The notes: generated from the sequence alone by a model not told the origin. 64,000 nucleotides of DNA from UBA1876 sp003446665 (GCA_040616305.1 CP159918.1:1054001-1118000), one strand, 5' to 3'; positions 1-8,854 are shown, counted from the first letter of the stretch. Program-made: numbers and translations.

Positions 1-199
1 CTCCGCCGATGGTCACTATTTCAGGTCCTTGGGTCAGACGATATTGAACCGCCTTTAACATGATGTTTTTGGTTCGCTGGTCTTTTTTTTGCTTTTTGGA
101 GAGCATTTCTTCCTGATCTTGTCGTAAAAACAGAAAGAGAATGAAGACTATTGCTCCCCCTGAAAGCAATCCCAGAGTAAAAGCGGGTAACCAGTTCAT
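1..199 (-). CDS. yvcK: YvcK/CofD-like gluconeogenesis factor with N-terminal membrane anchor (partial, cut by window edge)
   Basis: Only the first 66 codons are in the window. The ATG (A at 199) overlaps the rapZ stop as TAATG. The protein begins with a short hydrophobic stretch (about residues 5-25) that looks like one membrane segment. A basic linker follows, and then a sequence ending in IVTIGG exactly at the edge. IVxIGGGTG is the usual opening of the YvcK/CofD-like fold, and yvcK normally follows rapZ (yvcJ) in Gram-positive-like genomes, so context and motif agree. YvcK proteins bind UDP-sugars and affect carbon flux and cell-wall growth. The membrane anchor is not typical of the Bacillus protein. 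Identity is inferred from one motif plus context because the body of the protein is missing. Confidence 0.65.
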   Translation of the reverse strand, partial: MNWLPAFTLGLLSGGAIVFILFLFLRQDQEEMLSKKQKKDQRTKNIMLKAVQYRLTQGPEIVTIGG

Positions 200-1116
200 T
201 ATGTCCCCACCTGCTCCTTGTCGATATCGCGATGACGGACCATGCATTTTCCTGAAGTGAAATCTCTTGCGATTTTTTCCACGATAACTACAGATCGGTG
301 GCGTCCGCCGGTACACCCTATCGCTATATGCATTTGATGTTTGCCGGTGTTGACATAAAGTGGAAAGGCGAATTCCAGCAAGTTAAGTAGCTTTGCGATA
401 AATTCTTCCGTTTCGGCAAAACTTTCCATGTAAGTCTGCACTTTTTCGGATTTTCCTGAAAGCGGTTTGAGTTCCGGAACGTAATAGGGGTTTGGCAGAA
501 ACCGTACGTCGAAGACGTAGTCGCTGTCCTGTGGTATTCCGTATTTGAAACCGAAGGATGTAAAAAGGACGATCGGGATGACAGGAGAAACATCCAGCTC
601 ACAGCCGAGTTTTTCCCTCAAGCCTGCGAGGTCCGTATTGGATGTGTCTATGATACTGTCAGCCCATTCAAGAATCGGTGATAATTCCACCCTTTCGATG
701 CCTATGGCTTCAATAATGGATATGTCGAAAGCCAACGGGTGTCTCCGCCTGGTCTTTTCGAAACGCTGCAAAAGTACCTTCTCCGATGCATCCAGAAACA
801 GTACAGTCACGGAGACGCCCTTTTTTCTCAGCATCTCAATGACCGAAAACAGGTCTTTCAACAAGCGGTCGCCGCGAACGTCGACAACGGCGGCTACTCC
901 ATTTTGGACGGCCCCCTCGTGACGCGAGAGTACCGAGAGCAATTGAGGTAAAAGCGCGGGTGGAATGTTGTCTATGGCATACAATCCCCTGTCTTCGAGC
1001 ATGTGTAGCGCCGTCGATTTTCCTCCACCGGACATGCCTGTTATTATTACGCAACGACTAACCCTTTGCCCAACTGCCAGGGAGTCCATCCTTTCATCGG
1101 GATTAATGCCCACCAC
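199..1116 (-). CDS. rapZ: RapZ/YvcJ family nucleotide-binding protein (RNase adapter)
   Basis: P-loop protein of the RapZ/YvcJ family. Near the N-terminus it has a Walker A (GMSGGGKS) followed by the family signature YAIDNIPP. The C-terminal domain carries GCTGGRHRSV, the conserved metabolite/RNA-binding region. In enterobacteria RapZ guides RNase E to the small RNA GlmZ and so controls glucosamine-6-phosphate synthesis; in Bacillus YvcJ is a nucleotide-binding protein of less clear role. An ATG-initiated frame reaches 1179 but would overlap the upstream gene by 77 bases. GTG codons at 1116 and 1113, just after an AGGTGGAG ribosome site, give the usual family length of about 305 residues and are preferred. 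It is followed by yvcK with a 1-base overlap. Family assignment is firm; the exact RNA target in this organism is unknown. Confidence 0.92.
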   Translation of the reverse strand: MVGINPDERMDSLAVGQRVSRCVIITGMSGGGKSTALHMLEDRGLYAIDNIPPALLPQLLSVLSRHEGAVQNGVAAVVDVRGDRLLKDLFSVIEMLRKKGVSVTVLFLDASEKVLLQRFEKTRRRHPLAFDISIIEAIGIERVELSPILEWADSIIDTSNTDLAGLREKLGCELDVSPVIPIVLFTSFGFKYGIPQDSDYVFDVRFLPNPYYVPELKPLSGKSEKVQTYMESFAETEEFIAKLLNLLEFAFPLYVNTGKHQMHIAIGCTGGRHRSVVIVEKIARDFTSGKCMVRHRDIDKEQVGT

Positions 1117-1930
1117 ATTCTCCACCTCTTCCGGAAGCCGTCTCAATGGCATGCCTGAGTACAGGAGCCACGGATTCAAAGCATTGAAGCGCCCCTTTTC
1201 TGCTTCCGGGAAGAGCTATTATCAAGGTTTGGCCGACCAGTTTCGCCACTGACCTGGAGAGTATGGAACGTAGGGTGAAAGCAGAGGTCTTCCATCGCAT
1301 ATATTCGGAAAGGCCCGGTACGTCCTTCCCGGGGAGGCCTGAGATGGCCTCCGGAGTGACGTCTCGGTTCGATAGTCCAGTGCCGCCCGTGGTAAGCACG
1401 AGGTCCAACGGAGTTTCTCCAATTGTCCATCTGTTTAACACGGCCGAGATATCCGATATATCGTCGGGTACGATTGCCCTTTCGACAGGGATTCCACCGA
1501 TATTTTTCAAGGCCTCCGCCAGAGCGGGTCCGGAAGTGTCATCTCTTTCTTTCCTGCTTCCCTTGTCACTGACCGTAAGTATCCCTGCTTTTAATGGTTC
1601 CCAGAATTCTACGGTACCTGATACGACCGCGAAGCCGGGTTTTATGACCTCACACAGTGTTTTCCCTTCCTCGTCAAGGTTGCATTCAAGAAGTGCGCCA
1701 TCCTCGTGAATCAGGAGAAAACCATGATCGGGCAAGGGGAAGAGGCCTGCCGAAAGGCAGACCACGAAAACACCTTCGACGCAACCTTTGTCTTCTCCCG
1801 GGGGAGTTAACAATATATCTTTATTAAGTCCGTTTACGCATGTGCGTCCTGTTGAATCGGTATGGAAGAAGGATAAGGGCAAACTGTTCTTTTTGCCGCT
1901 TTCGGAAAGGCATAGTATTCTGCTTTTCAT
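1103..1930 (-). CDS. mog: Molybdopterin adenylyltransferase (Mog/MoaB-type) with MOSC-like N-terminal domain
   Basis: 275 residues. The C-terminal two thirds (about 113-275) is a MoCF-binding domain of the MogA/MoaB type, starting ILTVSDKGS and containing the TTGGTG and RDVTPEA motifs. It adenylylates molybdopterin before metal insertion. The N-terminal ~105 residues precede the usual start of the family and resemble a shortened MOSC-like beta domain, though I see no conserved MOSC cysteine signature, so that part is tentative. The start overlaps the moaC stop by 4 bases (ATGA) and the gene lies in a moa/moe operon, which supports cofactor synthesis. The Mog assignment is firm; the extra domain is the unusual point. 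Confidence 0.88.
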   Translation of the reverse strand: MKSRILCLSESGKKNSLPLSFFHTDSTGRTCVNGLNKDILLTPPGEDKGCVEGVFVVCLSAGLFPLPDHGFLLIHEDGALLECNLDEEGKTLCEVIKPGFAVVSGTVEFWEPLKAGILTVSDKGSRKERDDTSGPALAEALKNIGGIPVERAIVPDDISDISAVLNRWTIGETPLDLVLTTGGTGLSNRDVTPEAISGLPGKDVPGLSEYMRWKTSAFTLRSILSRSVAKLVGQTLIIALPGSRKGALQCFESVAPVLRHAIETASGRGGECGGH

Positions 1931-2412
1931 TTTGTGACCTCCGCCAAGTATTCCCCGGATTTGCCGCCTCTTTTCTCGAGCAGCCTTATATTTTTTATCT
2001 GCATGCCTTTGTCAATGCCCTTGCACATGTCATATACGGTCAAAGCCGCGACGGTTACCCCCGTCAGTGCCTCCATTTCAACACCGGTGACTTCCCTGGC
2101 TGAAACGCGGCAGGTGATGCGGACCGATTTGGGCTCCTCTTCGAGAACGCACGCGACAGATACGCTGTCCAGACGGATAGAATGGCACAAGGGGATAAGT
2201 TCTTGTGTTCTTTTACATGCCATGATTCCCGCCGTTTCAGCTATTACGAGTACGTTACCCTTTTTCGTCGTACCTGAGCTCAGTGCCGTCCAGACGGCAG
2301 GCGGAAGGAAGACGAACCCCTCGGCAACGGCTTCCCTGAGTGTTTCGTCCTTGTCGCTTACGTCGACCATCCTGGGACGCCCCTTTGAATCCAGGTGAGT
2401 GAACTCCTGCAT
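1927..2412 (-). CDS. moaC: Cyclic pyranopterin monophosphate synthase MoaC
   Basis: 161 residues, the normal MoaC length. With MoaA it converts GTP to cyclic pyranopterin monophosphate, the first step of molybdenum cofactor synthesis. Recognisable are the N-terminal substrate region VDVSDKDET, the central block KRTQELIPLCH and the GVEMEALTGVTVAALTVYDM block with the following KGIDKGM lysines. The usual CHP after IPLC reads CHS here, a small departure. It starts 5 bases after the moaA stop and overlaps the next gene, so all are translated from one transcript. Confidence 0.95.
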   Translation of the reverse strand: MQEFTHLDSKGRPRMVDVSDKDETLREAVAEGFVFLPPAVWTALSSGTTKKGNVLVIAETAGIMACKRTQELIPLCHSIRLDSVSVACVLEEEPKSVRITCRVSAREVTGVEMEALTGVTVAALTVYDMCKGIDKGMQIKNIRLLEKRGGKSGEYLAEVTK

Positions 2413-2417
2413 TACTT

Positions 2418-3401
2418 CTATCCCCCGATCTGTGACATGTGCCGCTCGCTATTTTCAAGGATTGTCCAGCTTTCAGGTTTCAAAAAAGCTGCTTCACGTA
2501 TCAACTTCTGGAGTCCCTGCTCGTCACGCCGTCTCAAGGCGGGAAGAAGTTCCACACCTTCTTTCGCAAACAGGCAAGCTCGCAGTTGTCCTGTTGCTGT
2601 CACTCGCAGCCTGTTGCAACTGTTACAGAAGTGGTTCGTTACGGCCGCGATTATGCCGATCTTCTGTCCCGTTTCCCTGTTTTTATAATACTTGGCGGGA
2701 CCGCCTGAAGCATTGTTCGACGCCTGTGCTAAAGCCATCCATTGCTCAGGGCCTCCAGGCATATTTTCGAAAATTTCGTCGGAGGAAATAAAACTCTCTT
2801 TTGTCCATACTTCTTCGTCAAGCGGCATGAACTCGATGAACCTTATAACGGCCCGGTTTTTTCGCGCAAACCTTATAAGTGATTCGACCTCCATGTCGTT
2901 GAATTTCCTTATGAGTACCGTATTGATCTTTAGAGGTATACTTGTTTTTTCAGCCAGAGTACTGATCCCGTTGATTACGTCGTCATATCCGTCAGAACGC
3001 GTTACAAACCGGAACTTGTCCCTGTCGAGGGTGTCCAGGCTTATGTTTATCCCGGAAACACCGCTGGATTGGAGATCCTCGGTGTAAGGTTTCAACATGG
3101 TTCCGTTCGTAGTTACAGTAACTTCCAATTCGCTATGCAGCTCCCTGATGTCTTTTAAAAATGACACGAATCCTCGCCGGACAAAGGGTTCCCCACCAGT
3201 AAAACGCACCTTGCTTATGCCCATAGGCAACAGGGCTGAAACAAGAAATTCAATGTCTTCAAAAGACATGATCCTGTCGTGCGGTATCCACTCTATACCT
3301 TCGGGAGGCATACAATATCTGCACCGGAAATTGCATCTGTCGGTGATGGAGATGCGCAGATAGGTAAGTTTACGCCCGTGAGAATCTGTCAGTTTTTCCA
3401 T
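2418..3401 (-). CDS. moaA: GTP 3',8-cyclase MoaA (radical SAM)
   Basis: Radical SAM enzyme that rearranges GTP to 3',8-cyclo-GTP. The N-terminal cluster motif CNFRCRYC binds the SAM [4Fe-4S] cluster, and TGGEP follows about 40 residues later. The C-terminal second cluster is seen in FCNSCNRLR with a further cysteine in RACLF (Cx2Cx13C). The protein ends in Gly-Gly, the flexible tail typical of MoaA. The ATG at 3401 is chosen because GGGAGG lies 6 bases upstream and the family domain begins there; an in-frame codon at 3437 would extend into the upstream moeA by a further 12 residues. About 327 residues, normal length. Confidence 0.96.
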   Translation of the reverse strand: MEKLTDSHGRKLTYLRISITDRCNFRCRYCMPPEGIEWIPHDRIMSFEDIEFLVSALLPMGISKVRFTGGEPFVRRGFVSFLKDIRELHSELEVTVTTNGTMLKPYTEDLQSSGVSGINISLDTLDRDKFRFVTRSDGYDDVINGISTLAEKTSIPLKINTVLIRKFNDMEVESLIRFARKNRAVIRFIEFMPLDEEVWTKESFISSDEIFENMPGGPEQWMALAQASNNASGGPAKYYKNRETGQKIGIIAAVTNHFCNSCNRLRVTATGQLRACLFAKEGVELLPALRRRDEQGLQKLIREAAFLKPESWTILENSERHMSQIGG

Positions 3402-5308
3402 ATGTATCCTCCCATTGCTTCTACGACTTTCCTCCATGAAGGATCTTCGAGCGCGTCCAATGAAGCGGCAACCCCCGGATGATCGAGAAACTTTCGGGGA
3501 ACGTAAAGTTCAAAAGGTTCTTCGGCTACGGGGATAAAGTCCAGGTCCATTGCATCGGCTACCGCCTTGATGGCGAGTGCCGTGTCAGCGGCATTTGCCG
3601 CGACACGCCCAGCCGCATCGAGGTGGGTGATAGCGATGGTTTCGTATCCCCTGACATTCTGACAGGAAATGTGGGCTTCCGCAAGAAGCGCATCCAGGAG
3701 AACCCTGGTTCCTGCCCCGGACTGCCGGTTGACAATGGACACATCTTCGCGCTCAAGATCATTCACGTTTCTTAGACCCTTCGGGTTGCCCCGCGGTACA
3801 AGAAAACCCTGAAGTCTGTTGTAGACATGTATTCTTTTCCACTCATCTGCTCCGGGAAGGGATTCTATATAGGGTGTATTGTATCGGCCGCTCTCCGGAT
3901 CCAGCAGGTGGCAGGCAGCCATGTGTCCTTCACCTCTGGCGAGGGCCATGACTCCTCCCAGACTCCCCACAGAACGTATCACCATCTCGGCGCCGCGGGC
4001 TTTTACAAAGCTGGGAAGTCTTTCTATCCCTGGATCGTTGGAGCCTTGGTAGAGAGCGCGTTTCTCCCAGTCAACCTTTTTGACCATCCATACTTGAAGC
4101 GGACTGCCTTTTGGATGTTCCAGGGCATTTTCGGGAAGAAGGGAAAAACCGTCGGCCTCGGCTATAGACCACATGGTGCTGGAACCTGAAGGCATTATCC
4201 AGCTGTATTTTTCTCCATCGATATCTGCACACTTTACCCTTAGCCACTCGGCAATGCCCTGGGAAGACGAATGATGCACCAAAAGCTTTGTCGTTATTTT
4301 TTCTGGTGATCCCAGTCCTTCAGTTATTGGTATTTCTCTTGCAGGACCGCTGCCTTCGAGAAGCTTGAGTATTGGATAGACGAACGCCCACGTCGCGACC
4401 AGCGCAGACATGGGGAATCCGGGCAGGGCTAGCAAGGGCTTGCCCGAGGCTTTGCCGAGTATTACGGGACGGCCAGGTTTCATCCTGATCCACCTCAGGT
4501 TAAGTTCGCCGACACTGGAAATGATTTCTGCGCTGTAATCACGTTTCCCCTTTGCGGTGCCAGCGCCCAGAAGGATCATATCGTAATCTCCAAGGACTTC
4601 GCGCACTGTATTTTCGATGACATCAGGGTCATCAGGGAGAACGTCAGGGTGTACATCCAGAGGATATCCCCACTGGTTGAAAATCCCTGAAAGAAGCAGC
4701 GAGTTTGTCTCTGGTACCGTACCGGGTCTGAGGTCCCCTTCGCTTTCAATTGTCTTCAGCGAACGAATTTCGTCACCCGTAGGGATGAAAAGCGTCCTGG
4801 GCAGGGGTAAAACCTGAATACGCCTGTATCCAGCAGCGGCAAAAAGAGCCTTGTTGTATGGAGTGATCCTTTCTTTTTTGCGGCCTATTATTTGTCCCCT
4901 GGAAATATCCTCGCCCACTGGTCTGACGTTGGTTCCCTTGCTGACGGCTCGTGAAAGGAGAATCGTGCCATCTTCTTCAGTGATGTCCTCTATCATTACG
5001 ACTGCGTCATAAGGTTCGGGAACCCAGCCGCCAGTGTTGACCCAATGCACCGATTCGGCGGTCAATCTGACGGGACGTGCGGTCGAAGCATGCGCGGTGT
5101 CGGAAGCTCTAACGGCGTACCCGTCCACTGCGGAAGCAGGATAGTGAGGGATGTTACGAAGGGATACGACGTCGGAATGAAGCCTCCTTCCCATGCAACG
5201 GTCATCGAAAATATCACTTGTCTCGATGCGGTTCAAAGGTTCGAAAAGCTCATCCAGAAGCAGGGATATTTCTTTTATGCCGATGTGTTGGCGCAAAGAC
5301 GCTACCAT
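3389..5308 (-). CDS. moeA: MoeA-type molybdopterin molybdotransferase fused to a periplasmic-binding-protein-like domain
   Basis: About 639 residues, much longer than plain MoeA (about 400). Residues ~1-410 are MoeA N, MoCF-binding and MoeA C domains: PASAVDGYAVRA, PTGDEI, LGAGTAKGKRDY and ALPGFPMSA are visible. Residues ~430-640 match the PBP-like domain (PF12727 type) often fused to MoeA in anaerobes and archaea, with SVGSLGGVMALARGEGHMAACHLLDP. MoeA inserts molybdate (or tungstate) into adenylylated molybdopterin; the tail could bind the oxyanion or another ligand, which is inference. ATG 5308 has GGAGG 7 bases upstream; ATG 5314 lies too close to that site. The start overlaps the preceding moeA stop by a few bases and the end overlaps moaA. 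Confidence 0.9.
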   Translation of the reverse strand: MVASLRQHIGIKEISLLLDELFEPLNRIETSDIFDDRCMGRRLHSDVVSLRNIPHYPASAVDGYAVRASDTAHASTARPVRLTAESVHWVNTGGWVPEPYDAVVMIEDITEEDGTILLSRAVSKGTNVRPVGEDISRGQIIGRKKERITPYNKALFAAAGYRRIQVLPLPRTLFIPTGDEIRSLKTIESEGDLRPGTVPETNSLLLSGIFNQWGYPLDVHPDVLPDDPDVIENTVREVLGDYDMILLGAGTAKGKRDYSAEIISSVGELNLRWIRMKPGRPVILGKASGKPLLALPGFPMSALVATWAFVYPILKLLEGSGPAREIPITEGLGSPEKITTKLLVHHSSSQGIAEWLRVKCADIDGEKYSWIMPSGSSTMWSIAEADGFSLLPENALEHPKGSPLQVWMVKKVDWEKRALYQGSNDPGIERLPSFVKARGAEMVIRSVGSLGGVMALARGEGHMAACHLLDPESGRYNTPYIESLPGADEWKRIHVYNRLQGFLVPRGNPKGLRNVNDLEREDVSIVNRQSGAGTRVLLDALLAEAHISCQNVRGYETIAITHLDAAGRVAANAADTALAIKAVADAMDLDFIPVAEEPFELYVPRKFLDHPGVAASLDALEDPSWRKVVEAMGGYIWKN

Positions 5309-6576
5309 AACCATACCTCCGTCGGAGTGCCTTTTCGTATGGTTTCCTGGTCTACAGGCACTCTTACGAGTCCCGTCGCCTGGACCATGGAGGCAATATA
5401 ACCGGATTTGCCTATTGCAGGCACGATGCGGTCGTTTTCCAGGTAGGCAGGGAAGAATTCCTCAACGCCGGTTCTTCCGTACAGGTCCTTTGCAAGCTCT
5501 AGAACCACCTTTTTGAAAACATTCCTTTCAGTATCTATTTGCCCTGTTGCCATTGAGATCATAAGGGGCAGCACGAAGGTCCACATGACGACAGCGCATG
5601 AAAGGGGGTGGCCGGGCAACCCGACCGCTAATTTCCTTTTCCGCCTATTGCCGCCCACAAGGGTCGGTTTCCCGGGTGAGATATTCAGTCCCCTGACTAT
5701 CAAACCGGGGTCTTCTAGAGAAGCTATAGCCTCGCTTGTGAAATCCCTGGCGCTTACCGATGATCCACCGCTTAAGAAGATTACGTCGTTTCCTTCAAGA
5801 GCAGCCTCTACGCGGGATTTCAGTTGTGACGGATCGTCGGGAACAATGCCCTCGCAGGTCCACGAAAATCCGTTATTTTGAAGGATGGAAGCAATCATGC
5901 CCGAGTTCGTGTCACGGATCTTTCCTGGTGGCAAAGGCTTCATTTCAGGAGGAACCAGCTCGTCTCCTGTACTTATTACGGCTATTTTAATCCTGAAAAC
6001 AGGTACTTTAGAGAAACCGAAGGCGGAAAGAAGATTTATGCTTCGGAAATCAAGTAAAGAGCCCTTGGACAAAAGCCTGTCGCCGATTTTTATTTCTTCA
6101 CCCTTAAGAATAACATTTTCTCCGCTTTGAAGAGAGCGCCTGACTTCCAGCATATTGCCCAGAAGAGATGTGTCTTCTATCATAAGCACCGCGTCGGAAC
6201 CTTCGGGCAGAAACCCTCCGGTAGAAATAGAGGCAGCTTCGCCGGGCAAAAGCGAGAAATCCGGTTGTACGCCCATGGGGACTGAGCCTTTGACCTTGAG
6301 AAAAACAGGCGCTCCAGTCGACGCTCCGATAATATCGCGGGAGTTTAGAGCGTACCCGTCCCTCAAACTCCTATTAAAGGGAGGGTGTTCTTCGGGCGCA
6401 AAAACATCTTCCGCCAGCCTGCTCCCGATGGCCTCCACCAAGGAAAGTTTCTTCGTTTCGAGTGGCCATGGAAAAAGCAGTCCAGAGGCAACCTCCCCAA
6501 GGGCGTCTTTTCTGGATAATGTCTCGGTGACGAAGCGATGCATAGCGATTTCCCGATTCCCGTTTTCCGTTTTCAT
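5302..6576 (-). CDS. moeA: Molybdopterin molybdenumtransferase MoeA
   Basis: 424 residues, a standard single MoeA protein: domain I/II with PFNRSLRDGYAL, the MoCF-binding domain with STGDELVPP and FLSGGSSVSARDFT, and a C-terminal beta domain after VGLPGHPLSCAVVMW. It catalyses molybdate insertion into MPT-AMP. A second ATG at 6543 matches the usual family start and is an equally good choice. Lying beside the PBP-fused MoeA, it makes a tandem pair. In organisms with such pairs one copy may favour tungsten and the other molybdenum, but the sequence does not show which. The SPOR gene is 30 bases upstream. Confidence 0.94.
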   Translation of the reverse strand: MKTENGNREIAMHRFVTETLSRKDALGEVASGLLFPWPLETKKLSLVEAIGSRLAEDVFAPEEHPPFNRSLRDGYALNSRDIIGASTGAPVFLKVKGSVPMGVQPDFSLLPGEAASISTGGFLPEGSDAVLMIEDTSLLGNMLEVRRSLQSGENVILKGEEIKIGDRLLSKGSLLDFRSINLLSAFGFSKVPVFRIKIAVISTGDELVPPEMKPLPPGKIRDTNSGMIASILQNNGFSWTCEGIVPDDPSQLKSRVEAALEGNDVIFLSGGSSVSARDFTSEAIASLEDPGLIVRGLNISPGKPTLVGGNRRKRKLAVGLPGHPLSCAVVMWTFVLPLMISMATGQIDTERNVFKKVVLELAKDLYGRTGVEEFFPAYLENDRIVPAIGKSGYIASMVQATGLVRVPVDQETIRKGTPTEVWLW

Positions 6577-6605
6577 GAAAAAAGGTAACCCATCATCAGT
6601 CTTGG

Positions 6606-7268
6606 TTAATCCTGGTATGTAACGAGCGTCGGGTATCCCTTGGAGGCCAGCGTTTTTTCGAGCTGTTCTGCTGCCTTGCGATTATCGCCTGCTTTTACCC
6701 TTACCCTGTAGTATTGTTTTCCTCCCACCTCTGCGGGAATCACAAAGGCCTCGAAGCCTTCCTGCCTCAACTCCGATGCTACTTTTTCGGCCGAATCACG
6801 AACCGTGAATGCTCCTACCTGGACTCCCCAGAAACTTGTCGGGGCAGTCTGGGGACTTGCAACAACCATTTGGGCGGCTCCTGCATTAGTTTGATTCCCG
6901 ACTGTTTCCTGCCTGCCGGCCTGGCCGGTTGCAGCCTGGGTATTTTTATCTCCCGTGCTTATACTGGTCGGTGTTTTCCCTTCCTCATCGGAAATTTCAA
7001 CAGGTACAGCCACTACCTGCATCGGTCTGGCATCGGTATATTCAGGTTTCTTTTCCGGCTCTTTCGGCATTTGAGGAGGTTCCTGTGTCGGCCATACCGT
7101 ATCTTCCACCTGATATTCGCTCAGGGAAAACTCCTCCGGTGTCTGGAAGAACAAAAGGCGCACGCCGAGAATGAGAAGACCCAGTGCGAGCAGGCCTACG
7201 AGCGGCAGCATGATATGGCCGAAGGAAAAGATCGACCGGCGTTCCTTGAATTTTCGTCCTCTTCGCAT
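6606..7268 (-). CDS. SPOR-domain membrane protein
   Basis: About 220 residues. A basic cytoplasmic N-terminus is followed by one membrane segment (about residues 20-42), then a Pro/Glu/Thr-rich low-complexity linker. The C-terminal ~75 residues form a SPOR domain (WGVQVGAFTVRDSAEKVASEL to the end) that binds denuded glycan at the septum. The type II membrane layout is that of FtsN/DedD-like division proteins. Its place just downstream of ftsZ and the radical SAM gene fits a role in constriction, though no specific ortholog can be named. ATG 7268 lies 7 bases after AAGGGG; a GTG two codons earlier is the alternative. Confidence 0.85.
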   Translation of the reverse strand: MRRGRKFKERRSIFSFGHIMLPLVGLLALGLLILGVRLLFFQTPEEFSLSEYQVEDTVWPTQEPPQMPKEPEKKPEYTDARPMQVVAVPVEISDEEGKTPTSISTGDKNTQAATGQAGRQETVGNQTNAGAAQMVVASPQTAPTSFWGVQVGAFTVRDSAEKVASELRQEGFEAFVIPAEVGGKQYYRVRVKAGDNRKAAEQLEKTLASKGYPTLVTYQD

Positions 7269-7270
7269 GT

Positions 7271-8788
7271 TCACACCCCTTCACCTCGATCCGGGATATT
7301 TCTCTGAAATCCCAAAAGTTCCAGTTGTCTTTTTACCAGTATGGTATCATGACGCGCTTTTTTCTTTCTTGTAAAAACAAGATCGGAATCTGCAAGGCAC
7401 CAGGCCAGATTATACTCTTCATCCGCTTCACGGTAACTGGGGAATCGAAGTTCCACCCCGCTTGTCCCCGTTTTCAATAGATTCTTTCTTAGAAGCCTTG
7501 TCTTTGTTTCTATGGTTTCAAGAGAAGAAAACTCATTGTCCTGCCAAGGCGTTTGCGGCTTGGGTACGAAAATGCTGAAAGAAGCCACCGTTTTCAAACC
7601 GGTTTCTCTCCGTACGAGCGATATAAAACGCGCTGTTTCAAGGATATGTTCTACGGTCTCATTTGGCAGACCCAGCATGAAATACATTTTCGTTTTAGTT
7701 ATCCCTTTTTCTCGCGCCAGTTTCAGTTTCTCGATAATCAGTTCCTGTGTAAAGGGTTTCCCGCATTTTTTTCTGAGTTCGTCGTCGCCTGTTTCAGGCG
7801 CCACGGTCAGTGTGCGTTGACCGCTTTGAGACAGGACTTCGAGCATTTCCGGGGTAAGAGAATCCAGCCTCAGCGACGCAAAGGAAACAGAAATATCCTG
7901 CTGTCGGACTGTGGCAATCACATCACTTATCCAGGGGTAATCCCCTGATTCAGGCGCGATGATTCCAAGGCGCAAAGCCCCGTATTCTTTCGCGGCATCA
8001 ATATCTTTCAGGACGAGATCTTTCGGTCGCGTCCTGGGCGGACCAAAACAGGCCGGGATAGTACAAAAAGGACATTTCCTGTAACATCCTCTCTGGGTTT
8101 CTACCAAAAAGGAGTCGGGGAAAACGCTTCTGGGTGTTATCCAGGTGCTTTTCCCTGCCGCTGCACTCAGATCCAGACAGATGGACTTTTTCCTTGACAG
8201 CGGGCGCCCTTTCACAAGTTGTTCAAGATGGATGGGGGGAACGAAAAAAGAAGCATTCTCAGCCAGGGTTTCCCATAAACGCCTCCTGTTTCCATGATGC
8301 CGAAAAAAATCCCTGACTGCATCTACCAGGTGGTCAAAAATCTCTTCTCCGTCGCCTAGGGCTATAAAATCCGCATATTTTGAAAGTCCGAGGGGGTTGA
8401 TATACGAAATGCCTCCCCCAACCCCGAGTATAGGACTGTCTTTTTCCTCGCGTTCGATCCAGGTTGCCGGAATTCTCCATTTTTTGAGCATTGAAAGGAG
8501 AGACGTCATATCGGGTTCATAGACCACCGAGGCGGTCAATAACCGAAAGTCACTGATCGGGCGGTCGTTTTCCACTGATATATCCGGGAAAGGGCTTTTG
8601 AAAAAACGTTCTGCGGCTACACCTCGTTCGCGTAAAGCCCTGTAAACTGAGTGCACACCAAGGTTCGCCATTCCCACTTCATAGCCTTGCGGGTAGACGA
8701 GAGCCCATAAAGGATCTCCTCCAGAGGGTAAGTCGCCAACCTTTCGCTCCTTTAGGCGGAAATCAACCCATGATTTCCTTGATGACAC
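7271..8788 (-). CDS. B12-binding-domain radical SAM protein (TIGR03960-like)
   Basis: 505 residues. The N-terminal ~180 residues form a Rossmann-like cobalamin-binding-type domain, and the SPILGVGGGISYINPL block is typical of this family. A radical SAM core follows with the cluster motif CYRKCPFC near residue 235. The architecture matches the uncharacterised TIGR03960 family, which in many bacteria is fused to or precedes a DUF2344 protein; no DUF2344 partner is present here. The substrate is unknown; related B12-radical SAM enzymes are methyltransferases or methylthiotransferases. It starts with GTG 67 bases after ftsZ and its stop overlaps the SPOR gene start region, so it is likely co-transcribed with the end of the dcw cluster. 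Confidence 0.85.
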   Translation of the reverse strand: MSSRKSWVDFRLKERKVGDLPSGGDPLWALVYPQGYEVGMANLGVHSVYRALRERGVAAERFFKSPFPDISVENDRPISDFRLLTASVVYEPDMTSLLSMLKKWRIPATWIEREEKDSPILGVGGGISYINPLGLSKYADFIALGDGEEIFDHLVDAVRDFFRHHGNRRRLWETLAENASFFVPPIHLEQLVKGRPLSRKKSICLDLSAAAGKSTWITPRSVFPDSFLVETQRGCYRKCPFCTIPACFGPPRTRPKDLVLKDIDAAKEYGALRLGIIAPESGDYPWISDVIATVRQQDISVSFASLRLDSLTPEMLEVLSQSGQRTLTVAPETGDDELRKKCGKPFTQELIIEKLKLAREKGITKTKMYFMLGLPNETVEHILETARFISLVRRETGLKTVASFSIFVPKPQTPWQDNEFSSLETIETKTRLLRKNLLKTGTSGVELRFPSYREADEEYNLAWCLADSDLVFTRKKKARHDTILVKRQLELLGFQRNIPDRGEGV

Positions 8789-8854
8789 GGGAATCCGTCC
8801 CGGATCTTGTAATAGTTTTTTCAGATCCCTCGTAAAAAGGATCTTTCAAGACGT

